From the NCBI GenBank assembly GCA_004557565.1, contig SFGS01000001.1, positions 55,277 through 119,276 on the forward strand: a DNA stretch of 64,000 nucleotides. Reading direction: 5' to 3'. The position numbers and the translations under genes were made by a program. Of the stretch, positions 35,053 through 44,951 are shown piece by piece. Within the stretch, counting starts at the first letter, position 1. The number at the start of each line of letters is the position of its first letter. The notes under the pieces are model-generated. The model saw nothing but the letters and a program-made list of their open reading frames with translations, was not told the DNA's origin and searched no databases. The stretch is from Bacteroidales bacterium. GTDB lineage: Bacteria > Bacteroidota > Bacteroidia > Bacteroidales > Muribaculaceae.

Positions 35053-35244
35053 TTATTGTTCGATTTGTGCGCTGATTTGGTCAACGAGGCGCTCTACTTC
35101 GTCGTCGGTGAAGTCGATGCCTTTTTTCTTCAGCAAGTCTTTGATGCGTTTGCGAGTGTCCTCACCTTTTTCAGGAGCGAACAGAATGGCGATTGCGCAG
35201 CCCACGAGCGCACCACCAAGGAATGAATATATTAACGATTTCAT
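35053..35244 (-). CDS. YtxH-domain protein (63 aa)
   Basis: Short protein with one N-terminal membrane segment (SFLGGALVGCAIAILFAPEK), followed by the YtxH signature GEDTRKRIKD and a helical acidic tail. YtxH proteins are small general-stress proteins of unknown function. It is a tandem paralogue of the next upstream gene, separated by 14 bp. Confidence 0.8.
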   Translation of the reverse strand: MKSLIYSFLGGALVGCAIAILFAPEKGEDTRKRIKDLLKKKGIDFTDDEVERLVDQISAQIEQ

Positions 35245-35258
35245 AGTGGTGAATTGTT

Positions 35259-35462
35259 TTAGAGTTCTTTTTCAATTTCTTCAGTAATGTCGTCAACAAG
35301 CTCGTCCATTTTCTTAGGATTGAGTTTGATGCCTGCTTTTTTCACAGCATCGGCGATTTTTGTACGGGTGTTGGAACCCTTGTCGGGGGCAAACAATAAG
35401 CCCACAGCTGCACCAGCAACTACACCGCCAACCACAGCCATAACAATGTTGATAGGTTTCAT
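35259..35462 (-). CDS. YtxH-domain protein (67 aa)
   Basis: Starts MKPINIVMAVVGGVVAGAAV, one membrane segment, then LLFAPDKGSNTRTKIADAVK, the YtxH signature, and an acidic helical tail. The ATG at 35462 gives the family N-terminus; the frame continues upstream but only through AT-rich intergenic DNA. Shares the FAP[DE]KG and TR-K-I spacing with its neighbour, so the two arose by duplication. Confidence 0.8.
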   Translation of the reverse strand: MKPINIVMAVVGGVVAGAAVGLLFAPDKGSNTRTKIADAVKKAGIKLNPKKMDELVDDITEEIEKEL

Positions 35463-35638
35463 AATTATACAGTGTTTTTGATTAATAATAGTTTCATTAA
35501 TGTTTTGAATGGCAAATCCTCGCCTTTCGTGGTATAAAATTAGAAATTGTTTTTTGTATTTCCAAAATTTTGCGTTAAAATTTAAGATTATTAGCATTTG
35601 TGGGTACACGCCAACTTTTTTTTATGAGGCATAATGTG

Positions 35639-35646
35639 TAATTTTG
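35639..35646 (+). promoter_or_regulatory. -7 box for uvrA (TAATTTTG)
   Basis: TAnnTTTG match 20 bp before the uvrA start; -33 not evident. Confidence 0.4.
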
Positions 35647-35665
35647 TGCTATTATTAGAAATCAA

Positions 35666-38449
35666 ATGACATCTACCGATATTATTATAAAAGGAGCGCG
35701 CGTCAACAATCTGAAAAATGTGGATGTGCGTATTCCACGCAATAAGTTTGTTGTTATCACCGGGCTTTCCGGCTCTGGTAAATCATCGCTGGCTTTCGAC
35801 ACGCTCTATGCCGAAGGGCAAAGGCGTTATGTGGAGAGTCTGTCGTCATACGCTCGCCAGTTTTTGGGGCGTATGTCGAAGCCTGATTGTGATTTTATCA
35901 AAGGTCTTCCACCAGCCATTGCCATTGAGCAAAAGGTGAATACACGAAACTCGCGAAGCACCGTGGGCACATCCACCGAGCTTTACGACTATTTGAGAAT
36001 GCTGTTCTCCCGTGTGGGCAAGACCTACTCCCCTATTTCTGGTGAATTGGTGAAAAAGCACACTTCTGAAGATGTGTTGAATTATATTCATTCGTTTCCT
36101 GTGGGCACAAGGATTGCCATCCTCACAGAAATCGTTTTGCCTGAAGGCAGAACTTTCGACGAGCAACTCGACGTGCTGATAAAAGGTGGATATTCCCGAT
36201 TGGAGAAAGACGGCAGATTTTTCCAAATTGCCGATGTGAAAGCCAATGATCCGGCTGATGCTGATTCATATCGATTGCTCATCGACCGTGTGGCTGTAAC
36301 GAACAACAAGGAGGACGATATGCGCATACTGGACTCATTGCAGACTGCTTTTTACGAAGGTCGCGAGGAGTGTGTGATAAAAGTGTGGAATGCTGATGGA
36401 AGCGTTGCCGAGCAAATATTCTCAAAGCGTTTCGAAGCCGACGGCATCCAATTTCAAGAGCCCTCTGACTTGATGTTCAATTTCAATAATCCTATCGGTG
36501 CTTGTCCAGAATGTGAGGGCTTTGGTAAGGTTGTGGGCATTGATGAGAATTTGGTGGTGCCTAACAAGACGCTCTCGGTGTATGAAGATGCGGTGATGTG
36601 CTGGCGTGGTCAGGTGATGAGCGAATGGAAAAGGGAATTTATTCATGCGGCTTCCACTGTCAATTTCCCTATTCACAGGGAATACTACCGACTCACTCAA
36701 GAGCAGAAAGATTTACTTTGGCACGGTTTCAACGGATTCCCCGGCATTGATGGATTCTTTGAATGGGTGAAAAGCAAGTCATACAATATCCAGTATCGTG
36801 TGATGCTCGCTCGCTATCGTGGCAAGACCACTTGCCCAGTGTGTGGGGGCAGCAGATTGAAGCCAGAGGCTTCGTATGTGAAAGTGAGTGGTAAAACCAT
36901 TCACGACCTCGTGGCTATGCCGGTGCGTGACTTAGCGGAATGGTTCAAGCACATACAACTCGACGATTCAGAGCGAATTGTGGCAAAACGATTACTTGAG
37001 GAAATCAATAATCGCTTGTCGTATCTGAATGAAGTGGGCTTGGGTTATCTCACGCTCGACCGCCTGTCGTCGTCGCTGTCGGGTGGCGAAAGTCAGCGTA
37101 TTAATTTGGCTACATCATTGGGCAGTACGCTCGTGGGCAGTATATATATATTAGATGAGCCAAGTATTGGTTTGCATTCACGCGACACTGCGCGCCTAAT
37201 TAATGTGCTCCGAATGCTTCAAAAGGCAGGTAACACCGTAGTAGTGGTGGAGCATGATGAGGAAATCATAAGAGCTGCCGATTATTTAATAGATGTGGGT
37301 CCGGAAGCCGGGCGCAAAGGCGGCAATATTGTATATCAAGGCGAAGTGGCTTCGCTCGTGTCGGCTGACAATAGCTACACCACAAAGTATCTGACAGGCG
37401 TTTTGAAAATTCCTGTGCCCACCTCGCGCCGAAAGTGGAGCAATTACATTTGGGTGAAGGGCGCAGCCGAAAACAACCTGAAAGGGATTGATGTGAAATT
37501 CCCATTGGGTGTGATGACTGTGGTGACTGGCGTTAGCGGTTCGGGTAAATCTACCCTTGTTGATGATATTTTATTTCGGGCGCTTGCGCGTCATTTTGGC
37601 GAGAATGTTGATGCTCCCGGCACATTCGCTTCGCTTGAAGGCGATTTGAATTTGATTTCAGGCGTGGAGATGGTTGACCAGAACCCTATCGGTAAATCAT
37701 CGCGAAGCAATCCTGCCACTTATTTGAAAGCATTTGATGAAATCCGTTCTCTCTACGCCCAACAGCAGTTGTCGAAGCAAATGGGATATAACATGGGTTA
37801 TTTCTCGTTCAACTCGGGCGGTGGTCGCTGCGAGGAATGTAAGGGCGAAGGCACTATCACCATCGAAATGCAGTTTATGGCTGACATCACGCTCACTTGC
37901 GACGCTTGCCACGGTAAGCGCTTTGCTCAAAGCGCATTAGATGTGCTGTACAGAGGCAAAACGATTTCCGATATTTTGGAAATGACCGTGAATCAAGCCA
38001 TCGAGTTTTTCTCCGAAGAACAGCGGTTTAACGAGAAAAAAATCGTGAACAGGCTGAAACCGCTCCAAGATGTGGGACTGGGCTACATTAAACTCGGTCA
38101 GTCGTCATCCACTCTGTCAGGCGGTGAGAATCAGCGTGTGAAATTGGCGTATTTCATGAGTGGCGAGAAGAAAAACCACACCATGTTTATTTTCGATGAA
38201 CCATCAACAGGTCTTCACTTCCACGACATCAACACCTTGATGAAATCGTTCAACTTGCTGGTGCAGAAAGGCCATACAGTGGTGATTATTGAGCACAATA
38301 TGGACATTATAAAATGTGCCGACCACATTATCGACCTTGGACCAGAAGGCGGTGCTGAAGGCGGCACGCTTGTGGTGGAAGGCACACCAGAGCAAGTGGT
38401 GAAATGCGAAGCAAGCTACACCGGTAAATTTCTCGCCGAGAAACTGTAA
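35666..38449 (+). CDS. uvrA: Excinuclease ABC subunit A
   Basis: Damage-sensing ATPase of nucleotide excision repair, 927 aa. Two ABC ATPase modules are visible: Walker A GLSGSGKSS (33-41) and, in the second half, GVSGSGKST; signature motifs SSSLSGGESQRINLA and SSTLSGGENQRVKL. Zinc-binding cysteines occur in CPVCGGSRLKPEA and in CEECKGEG with CDACHGKRF. Length and domain order are standard. Divergent from the YtxH genes, followed by a bidirectional terminator. Confidence 0.97.
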   Translation: MTSTDIIIKGARVNNLKNVDVRIPRNKFVVITGLSGSGKSSLAFDTLYAEGQRRYVESLSSYARQFLGRMSKPDCDFIKGLPPAIAIEQKVNTRNSRSTVGTSTELYDYLRMLFSRVGKTYSPISGELVKKHTSEDVLNYIHSFPVGTRIAILTEIVLPEGRTFDEQLDVLIKGGYSRLEKDGRFFQIADVKANDPADADSYRLLIDRVAVTNNKEDDMRILDSLQTAFYEGREECVIKVWNADGSVAEQIFSKRFEADGIQFQEPSDLMFNFNNPIGACPECEGFGKVVGIDENLVVPNKTLSVYEDAVMCWRGQVMSEWKREFIHAASTVNFPIHREYYRLTQEQKDLLWHGFNGFPGIDGFFEWVKSKSYNIQYRVMLARYRGKTTCPVCGGSRLKPEASYVKVSGKTIHDLVAMPVRDLAEWFKHIQLDDSERIVAKRLLEEINNRLSYLNEVGLGYLTLDRLSSSLSGGESQRINLATSLGSTLVGSIYILDEPSIGLHSRDTARLINVLRMLQKAGNTVVVVEHDEEIIRAADYLIDVGPEAGRKGGNIVYQGEVASLVSADNSYTTKYLTGVLKIPVPTSRRKWSNYIWVKGAAENNLKGIDVKFPLGVMTVVTGVSGSGKSTLVDDILFRALARHFGENVDAPGTFASLEGDLNLISGVEMVDQNPIGKSSRSNPATYLKAFDEIRSLYAQQQLSKQMGYNMGYFSFNSGGGRCEECKGEGTITIEMQFMADITLTCDACHGKRFAQSALDVLYRGKTISDILEMTVNQAIEFFSEEQRFNEKKIVNRLKPLQDVGLGYIKLGQSSSTLSGGENQRVKLAYFMSGEKKNHTMFIFDEPSTGLHFHDINTLMKSFNLLVQKGHTVVIIEHNMDIIKCADHIIDLGPEGGAEGGTLVVEGTPEQVVKCEASYTGKFLAEKL

Positions 38450-38467
38450 TTATTTTATAGCAAAATA

Positions 38468-38502
38468 AAAGTCGCCTATCCTGCAACGAATTAGGCGACT
38501 TT
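38468..38502. terminator. Bidirectional terminator (uvrA / nhaD)
   Basis: AAAGTCGCCTA at 38468-38478 pairs perfectly with TAGGCGACTTT at 38492-38502; T-rich on both sides. Confidence 0.8.
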
Positions 38503-38527
38503 ATTTTTTTGATATGTGGCTGTGAAC

Positions 38528-39859
38528 TTATATTAGTCCAGGGATTAAACTTTCAATCCATATCACAGCGATGCCAGCGAGATAGCCCGACATGGCAATC
38601 AGTGAAAATCTCTTGAGATACCAGAAGAATGGAATCTTTTCGATACCCATTGCCACCACACCAGCGGCAGAGCCAATAATCAGCATACTGCCACCTACGC
38701 CAGCGGTGAATGTAAGCAACAGCCAGAAAATGCCGTCCTGGGTGAATGCTGCATAATATGAAGGGTCAGTTGCCACTAATTCAGCAGGTATTTCACCAAA
38801 CATCTTCATGCAAGCCGACACGAGTGGCACATTGTCGATAACTGCTGAAAGGTAACCAATAAGCGTGGTCATAGCAAATGGCTCATGGATGCCTTCGTCC
38901 ATCGTTTGAGCAAGGTTGCCAAGAATGCCAGCTTCGCTCAATACCGACACTGCCATCAGAATGCCGAGGAAGAACAGAATGGTTGACATGTCGATGCCTT
39001 TGGCTGCTTGGTCAACTCTTGCGCCCAATCCCGACTCAATTTTATAACGGCGAACAATGATTTCAGTAATCAGCCAAATAAAGCCGAGGGAAATGATGAT
39101 TCCCATAAAAGGAGGAAGCCCTGTGAGGGTTTTGAACACAGGCACAAACAGCAAACTGCACACGCCAACTACCAGCACGAATTTGCTTACCGAAGGGAAA
39201 CGACGATAGATAACACGGTTTTTGTTTTGTGTCTCGTCGCAGTGTGGAAGTTCATCATTGTCGATCATTCTTGTGGCAATAAGCAGTGGCACCACCATCG
39301 ACACCAAACTTGGAATCAGCAGTGTGGTGATCAGTTGTCCGGTGCTCACCTTATCGCCCATCCACAGCATAATGGTGGTGACATCGCCAATTGGCGAGAA
39401 TGCGCCGCCACTATTGGCAGCAATCACAATCACACTTGAGAAAATCCAACGCTCGTTTTGCTTTTTCAAAAGGCAACCCACCATTGTCACCATAATAATA
39501 GTGGTGGTGAGGTTGTCGAGAACTGCCGACATAAAGAAAGTGACAAATGCCATAATCCAGAGCAGTTTTCTCTTTTTTCTGGCAGTGATGGTTTCGGTGA
39601 TAATGTTGAACCCTCCATATCGGTCAATCACTTCCACAATGGTCATAGCGCCAATGAGGAAGATAAGAATCTCGCACGTGTCGCCAAGTTGTTCCAGCAC
39701 TTTGGCATTCACATCCGTGTCGCCCGACATGGTGGCATATATTGCCCAAAGCAGTCCGCACATAATCAGTGCAAATGTACCTTTGTTAGTGTGCAGAGGG
39801 TGTTCGCAAGTGATAAGAAGATATCCGACTACGAATATCGCGATGAGAAGAGCAGTCAT
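38528..39859 (-). CDS. nhaD: Na+/H+ antiporter NhaD
   Basis: A 443-aa inner-membrane antiporter with about twelve hydrophobic segments. NhaD-type motifs include VLDNLTTTIIMVTMV, IVIAANSGGAFSPIGDVTTI and, in the C-terminal half, YLSAVIDNVPLV and TAGVGGSMLIIGSAAGVVAM. It exchanges cytoplasmic Na+ for H+. In this genome it may complement the Na+-pumping decarboxylase encoded at 55.7-60.2 kb. Convergent with uvrA. Confidence 0.9.
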   Translation of the reverse strand: MTALLIAIFVVGYLLITCEHPLHTNKGTFALIMCGLLWAIYATMSGDTDVNAKVLEQLGDTCEILIFLIGAMTIVEVIDRYGGFNIITETITARKKRKLLWIMAFVTFFMSAVLDNLTTTIIMVTMVGCLLKKQNERWIFSSVIVIAANSGGAFSPIGDVTTIMLWMGDKVSTGQLITTLLIPSLVSMVVPLLIATRMIDNDELPHCDETQNKNRVIYRRFPSVSKFVLVVGVCSLLFVPVFKTLTGLPPFMGIIISLGFIWLITEIIVRRYKIESGLGARVDQAAKGIDMSTILFFLGILMAVSVLSEAGILGNLAQTMDEGIHEPFAMTTLIGYLSAVIDNVPLVSACMKMFGEIPAELVATDPSYYAAFTQDGIFWLLLTFTAGVGGSMLIIGSAAGVVAMGIEKIPFFWYLKRFSLIAMSGYLAGIAVIWIESLIPGLI

Positions 39860-39902
39860 ATCTTATAAAATGTAAGAGTGTGGCTTGTAAAAAAGTAGTT
39901 GA

Positions 39903-40346
39903 TTATCTGAAACTCTCGCTGCTTTGAATTGTTTTTTTGTCTTTTGCTACGCCTCTGCGTGCCAAGTAGAAAAACACTACAGCCAATCCAAGCAGAGCGT
40001 TGCTGAGCATCACATGGAGTTCTCCCCCTTTAAGTGCTTGGTAAGTGAGGATTGCGATTGAGATGGCAATCACAATGGTAAGCAAAATGCAGATTGAGCA
40101 AAGCTTGAGTTGGAGTTTGAGGTTTTTGAATTTGAAGATGGTGATAAGTGCTAAGATAGCGGTAAGTGCATTTAATACGCAGAGCACGAAATTGGGCGCG
40201 GTTTTACCAGCGGCACCAGTGGCGAGTGCTCCGATTAAAAATTCATTTTCACCATTAGTAATAGTAGTCGAGGTAGTAAAAGTAAAAATCCCCAAAAAGA
40301 TTGCTGCAATCAATAAATAAAGCGATTGCAATCGTTGTAGAACCAT
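39903..40346 (-). CDS. DUF4293 membrane protein
   Basis: A 147-aa protein with four hydrophobic segments and the family N-terminus MVLQRLQSLYLLIAAIFLGI. DUF4293 is restricted to Bacteroidetes and has no assigned function. The C-terminus is charged (ARRGVAKDKKTIQSSESFR). A minus-strand -7 box (TATTTTTG, 40388-40395) lies upstream. Divergent from the TPR gene. Confidence 0.85.
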   Translation of the reverse strand: MVLQRLQSLYLLIAAIFLGIFTFTTSTTITNGENEFLIGALATGAAGKTAPNFVLCVLNALTAILALITIFKFKNLKLQLKLCSICILLTIVIAISIAILTYQALKGGELHVMLSNALLGLAVVFFYLARRGVAKDKKTIQSSESFR

Positions 40347-40387
40347 AGTTGTTGTTTATAATTAATGATTTATCAATTTATTATGTG

Positions 40388-40395
40388 CAAAAATA
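40388..40395 (-). promoter_or_regulatory. -7 box for the DUF4293 gene (TATTTTTG)
   Basis: Minus-strand TAnnTTTG match 41 bp from the start codon; no clear -33. Confidence 0.35.
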
Positions 40396-40418
40396 CGGTT
40401 TTTATTTAAATAATTCAT

Positions 40419-40426
40419 TATTTTTG
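40419..40426 (+). promoter_or_regulatory. -7 box for the TPR gene (TATTTTTG)
   Basis: Plus-strand TAnnTTTG match 65 bp before the start; no clear -33. Confidence 0.35.
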
Positions 40427-40491
40427 TATTACTGTTTCTCAACTTTTGCACAGAATTTGCAAAATTGACTACTTAATACACTATTTAAAAC

Positions 40492-42702
40492 ATGACATTA
40501 AAAGAAATCACTCAATATAAAACCGATATCACCAGCTTGATTGACGGTGGCAGACTTTATGAGGCCATCGTTAAACTACAGCCCGTGGTAGAGGGAGTTG
40601 CCGATTATAATTTAATCCAGCAGTTGAACACGGCGAAAGTGTCGTACGACTATTTGCTGCAATATTTCCTTGATGGCGTGAAAGATGATGGCAGAAATGA
40701 CATGATTGATAAAATCACGGAGAGTCTTTATCTCATTGCGGATAAATGTGTGATAGCGCTTTCTGCCAAACAGTCGTTTGAACTGTTTTACACTAAAGCA
40801 TCGGTCCTTCGTGGCGTGTCAGTCGCAGATTTAGTGTCGAAACACCAGAATTTGCAGAAAAAGTATGAACTGTTGACTGGAGTGGATGCAGAGTCGCAAA
40901 ACGCTCGTGCCATTTCTGACCTTAAAAGGGAGAAAGAAAATGTGGTGGTTGACCTTTTTAATAAGGTGTGGTGCAGTTTTCCATTAGTGAAAGAAGATTC
41001 CAACGAACTTAAGGAATGGTTTGCTTACGCTGAAGAATATGAAAAGCAGCTGGTTTTGTCGGCAATGTTTTTGGGACAAACCAAGTTTTACGACGAGGCG
41101 AAATTGGTTTTCTTGCTTGAGTCGTATATCACAGCTTCAGATATTGACACACAAACTCGTGCCCTAACTGGAGCATTCCTTGTGATGATGCTTTATCCAC
41201 ATCGTGTGGGCAGGTCGAAATTTGTGGGAAAACTCCTTGCGGAAGCGTCGGAGAATGTGAATTTCCGTTCTGATGTTAGCTCAGTGATGCAAAGGTTGGT
41301 GCGCTCGCGTAATGCCGAGAATGTGTCGAAGCGAATGCGTGAGGAACTGATGCCCAACATCATGAATATGGACCCTGGCTTGGTGTCGAAGCTAAAAGGA
41401 AAAGGTGCAATCGATCCGATGGACTTGGAAGAAAATCCACAATGGCAAGAATGGCTCAACAAAAGTGGAGTGAACAAGAAAATGGAGGAATTGAACAAAC
41501 TTCAAACCGAAGGCGAAGATGTGTTTATCTCCACATTCTCTCACCTGAAGTCGTTCCCATTCTTTAATGTGATGGCAAATTGGTTTCTTCCGTTTTATCC
41601 CACCCACTCTTCTTTAGACGACAGTTTCCCTGCAGAGAGTCGCAAAATGGTGAAGATTATCAAATATGCGCCATTCCTTTGCGACAGCGACAAGTATTCG
41701 TTCTGCTTTTCTTTGGCATCGGTTCCCGACTCGCAAAAGAGCGCAATGATGGGGCAAATGGATATTTACAACACTGATTTGCAAGAACTTGAATCCACAG
41801 AACTGCCTGACGACAAGAAAAAATCGCGCGACGCATCAATTAATGGTTACATACAGTCGCTTTACCGCTTCTTCACTTTGTTTTCAAGGAAAAACGACTT
41901 TTTGTCGGTTTTCAAAAGCGATATGGACTTCACTCAACTGCCATTCTTTGAATTGTGGGGGCTTGACCAAACTGCGCTTTTGACCATCGCTGAATATTAT
42001 TTGAAAAACGGTTTTTATGAAGATGCTGTCTCGTATTTCTCCTATATACAAAAGCATTTTGAAGATGTGGCACCACACATCCTGCAAAAGATGGGATTTG
42101 CCTATCAGAATTTAGGCGACTACAGAAACGCTATCCAATATTATCAGAGATACGAGTTGGTGGATGAGAATGATTTGTGGAACAACCGCCACATAGCCAT
42201 TTGCTACCGCTCGCTAAAGCAGTATGAAAAAGCGCTTAAGTATTATGAAAAGGTGCTTTCGGTGAAAGATTCAAATGCCACCATGTGCTTGAATGCAGGG
42301 CACTGCCTGCTTGAACTTGCCCGGCCTGATGAGGCACTCAACTATTACTATAAGGCTGACTATTTAGACCCTTATAATCCAAAAGTTTGGCGTTCGCTTG
42401 CGTGGGCTAACTTCTTGACCGACAATTTCGCTCAAAGCGAAAACTACTATAAGAAATTGCTTGAAAATAAATCTGTCAATTCGCAGGATTATTTGAATTA
42501 TGGACATTTGCTGCTTGCGGAAGGAAAGCTTGCAGAAGCCGTGGACTGTTATGTTAAGTCGGCTAAAGGTGAAGGGGAATCGCTCAAGGCATTCCATTCG
42601 TCTTTCCGTGCCGACCTTCCGGTACTGATGCGGAAGGGTATTACCGAAAGTATTGCTGCATTGGTTGAAGAAACGGTCGTTAAGAAATTAAACAACAATT
42701 GA
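40492..42702 (+). CDS. Large tetratricopeptide-repeat protein
   Basis: A 736-aa cytoplasmic protein without a signal peptide. The first about 480 residues are helical and unassigned; the C-terminal part has TPR units in a row (AYQNLGDYRNAIQYYQRY, CYRSLKQYEKALKYYEKV, CLLELARPDEALNYYYKA, ANFLTDNFAQSENYYKKL, then LLAEGKLAEAVDCYVKSA). TPRs mediate protein-protein contacts. The gene is 4 bp ahead of the M3 peptidase gene, so the two are co-transcribed. Function unknown. Confidence 0.8.
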   Translation: MTLKEITQYKTDITSLIDGGRLYEAIVKLQPVVEGVADYNLIQQLNTAKVSYDYLLQYFLDGVKDDGRNDMIDKITESLYLIADKCVIALSAKQSFELFYTKASVLRGVSVADLVSKHQNLQKKYELLTGVDAESQNARAISDLKREKENVVVDLFNKVWCSFPLVKEDSNELKEWFAYAEEYEKQLVLSAMFLGQTKFYDEAKLVFLLESYITASDIDTQTRALTGAFLVMMLYPHRVGRSKFVGKLLAEASENVNFRSDVSSVMQRLVRSRNAENVSKRMREELMPNIMNMDPGLVSKLKGKGAIDPMDLEENPQWQEWLNKSGVNKKMEELNKLQTEGEDVFISTFSHLKSFPFFNVMANWFLPFYPTHSSLDDSFPAESRKMVKIIKYAPFLCDSDKYSFCFSLASVPDSQKSAMMGQMDIYNTDLQELESTELPDDKKKSRDASINGYIQSLYRFFTLFSRKNDFLSVFKSDMDFTQLPFFELWGLDQTALLTIAEYYLKNGFYEDAVSYFSYIQKHFEDVAPHILQKMGFAYQNLGDYRNAIQYYQRYELVDENDLWNNRHIAICYRSLKQYEKALKYYEKVLSVKDSNATMCLNAGHCLLELARPDEALNYYYKADYLDPYNPKVWRSLAWANFLTDNFAQSENYYKKLLENKSVNSQDYLNYGHLLLAEGKLAEAVDCYVKSAKGEGESLKAFHSSFRADLPVLMRKGITESIAALVEETVVKKLNNN

Positions 42703-42706
42703 TTAT

Positions 42707-44797
42707 ATGAGAAAAGTTTTATTTACATTTTTATTAATTATCACATTATTCACTCAAATGAAAGCTGATAATATTTTTTTGAAAGAGTTTAAAACCACGA
42801 ATGGAGCCATTCCGTTCGACAGAATCACAACCAACGACTACGTGCCTGCCATTATGCAGGCAATCAAAGAGCACGAAGCAGAAGTGCTTGCGATTGCCAA
42901 CCAGCAGGAGGCTCCTACTTTTGAAAACACCATTCTCGCCCTTGAATATTCAGGTGAGACTTTGAATAGAGTGTTGGGCGTGTTCTATCCTATGTTGTCG
43001 GCTAATGCTGACGATTCTTTGATTGCTGTATCCACACGCATCTCCCCTATCATTAGCGCGCACAGCAATTTCGTGTCGCTGAACGAGCAGTTATGGAATC
43101 GTGTCAATACCGTTTATAAGAATTTTGACGAATCAAAATATTCACACGAAGATAAGCGACTTCTTGACAAGACTTACAAGAATTTTGTGAGAAGCGGTGC
43201 AGCACTTGAAGGCGCGGCAAGGGAAGAATACAAGAAGCTCACCATTCAACTTACTGAACTCACCTTGAAATTTGAGCAAAACTGCTTGAAGGACAAGGCT
43301 CGCTATGAAATGTGGCTGAAGAAAGAGGATTTGGCTGGTCTGCCCGAAACTGCCGTAGAGGCAGCCGCTGCTGAAGCCGCGCAGAAAGGCCGCGAAGGTG
43401 AATACCTGATTACCCTCTACTTCCCAAGTTATTCACCATTTATGAAGTATTCTTCACGTCGTGACTTGAGAGAGAAACTTTATAAGATGTATAACACTCA
43501 ATGCACTTCAGGTGAATTCAGTAATATCGAGGTAATCAAGCAAATTGCAAACACACGTTTGGCTATTGCAAATCTTATGGGCTTCAAGACCTTCGCTGAT
43601 TACCAGCTCGATAACACTATGGCTAAAGATGTGAAGCACGTTTATGCCATGCTCGATCAGTTGAAGAAAGCTTATTCTCCAGTAGAGCGCGCCGACATGA
43701 AGCGTCTTGAAAAATTTGCGTCAAAACTTGAAGGCAAGCCCATGAAGATTATGCCATGGGACTACTCATACTATTCAAACAAGGAAAAAGATGCTAATTA
43801 CAGCATCGATGACGAACTCCTTCGCCCATACTTTGAATTGAACAATGTGATTGATGGTGTGTTTGGCTTGGCAACTAAGCTCTATGGCTTGCAATTCACA
43901 GAAAACTACGATGCACAAGTGTTCTATCCTGATGTTAGGGTGTATGATGTAACCGACCGTGAAGGCAAATATGTGGGTATGCTCTACACCGACTTCTTCC
44001 CCCGTGCCACTAAGCAGAGCGGTGCGTGGATGACCAATTTCCGTGAGCAATATCTCGACAAAGACGGCAAAGATGTTCGCCCATTGGTTACACTCACTAT
44101 GAACTTCACCAAGCCTACAGACTCTAAGCCATCGTTGCTTTCATTCTATGAGGTAGAGACCTTCACTCACGAATTTGGCCACGCACTCCACAGCTTGCTC
44201 TCAAAGTGCAAATATGTTTCACTTTCAGGCACAAATGTTTATCGCGACTTCGTGGAACTCCCCTCTCAATTCAACGAAAACTTTATGACAGAGAGTGAAT
44301 TCCTCGACAGCTTCGCTAAGCATTACATTACTGGTGAAAAAATCCCACAAGACCTTGTGCAAAAAGTGATTGCATCTTCTCAATATGGTGCAGCTTACGC
44401 TTGTATGCGCCAGTTGGGCTTTGGTTATCTCGACTTGGCTTGGTACACTATCGACAAACCATTTGAGGGCGACCCATTCAAGTTTGAAGCCGAAGCCACA
44501 AAGGATGTGAACATGTTTCCCCCTGTTGAGGGTTGCCTCATGTCGCCACAGTTTGGCCACATCTTCTCTGGCGGTTATGCTGCTGGTTACTACAGCTACA
44601 AGTGGGCAGAAGCGCTTGATGCAGATGCATTCTCTAAATTCAAGGAAGAAGGCATTTTCAACCCAAAGACAGCAAGCGAATTCCAAGAACTGCTTTCGAA
44701 AGGCTCAACTGAAGACCCAATGGAACTTTATGTGAAATTCCGTGGTCGTGAGCCAAAAATCGATGCACTCCTGAAGCGCGACGGAATTAAAGAATAA
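42707..44797 (+). CDS. dcp: M3 family peptidyl-dipeptidase
   Basis: A 696-aa zinc metallopeptidase with an N-terminal signal sequence (MRKVLFTFLLIITLFTQMKA). The catalytic motif THEFGHALH has zinc ligands His488 and His492 and catalytic Glu489. The extended M3 signature and the Dcp-type C-terminus (FSGGYAAGYYSYKWAEALDA) support a dipeptidyl carboxypeptidase that removes C-terminal dipeptides, acting in the periplasm. Length fits Dcp. Followed by a strong terminator. Confidence 0.9.
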   Translation: MRKVLFTFLLIITLFTQMKADNIFLKEFKTTNGAIPFDRITTNDYVPAIMQAIKEHEAEVLAIANQQEAPTFENTILALEYSGETLNRVLGVFYPMLSANADDSLIAVSTRISPIISAHSNFVSLNEQLWNRVNTVYKNFDESKYSHEDKRLLDKTYKNFVRSGAALEGAAREEYKKLTIQLTELTLKFEQNCLKDKARYEMWLKKEDLAGLPETAVEAAAAEAAQKGREGEYLITLYFPSYSPFMKYSSRRDLREKLYKMYNTQCTSGEFSNIEVIKQIANTRLAIANLMGFKTFADYQLDNTMAKDVKHVYAMLDQLKKAYSPVERADMKRLEKFASKLEGKPMKIMPWDYSYYSNKEKDANYSIDDELLRPYFELNNVIDGVFGLATKLYGLQFTENYDAQVFYPDVRVYDVTDREGKYVGMLYTDFFPRATKQSGAWMTNFREQYLDKDGKDVRPLVTLTMNFTKPTDSKPSLLSFYEVETFTHEFGHALHSLLSKCKYVSLSGTNVYRDFVELPSQFNENFMTESEFLDSFAKHYITGEKIPQDLVQKVIASSQYGAAYACMRQLGFGYLDLAWYTIDKPFEGDPFKFEAEATKDVNMFPPVEGCLMSPQFGHIFSGGYAAGYYSYKWAEALDADAFSKFKEEGIFNPKTASEFQELLSKGSTEDPMELYVKFRGREPKIDALLKRDGIKE

Positions 44798-44816
44798 TAT
44801 TTAAAATATTTTTTTG

Positions 44817-44849
44817 AATAAGTGGCAATATTTTTTGTTGCCACTTATT
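44817..44849 (+). terminator. Terminator of the TPR-dcp unit
   Basis: AATAAGTGGCAA at 44817-44828 pairs perfectly with TTGCCACTTATT at 44838-44849, followed by a run of T. Confidence 0.85.
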
Positions 44850-44867
44850 TTTTTGCTTTTTTTTGTT

Positions 44868-44875
44868 TAATTTTG
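44868..44875 (+). promoter_or_regulatory. -7 box for the dCMP deaminase operon (TAATTTTG)
   Basis: TAnnTTTG match 76 bp upstream of the deaminase start, just after the dcp terminator. Confidence 0.4.
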
Positions 44876-44951
44876 TGGGTGATTAGAGTTAAGTTTTGAA
44901 TCTCAGCGTTTCTTTATGAAAACAGTTGAAATTCAGTATGTTTGAAGCTAT

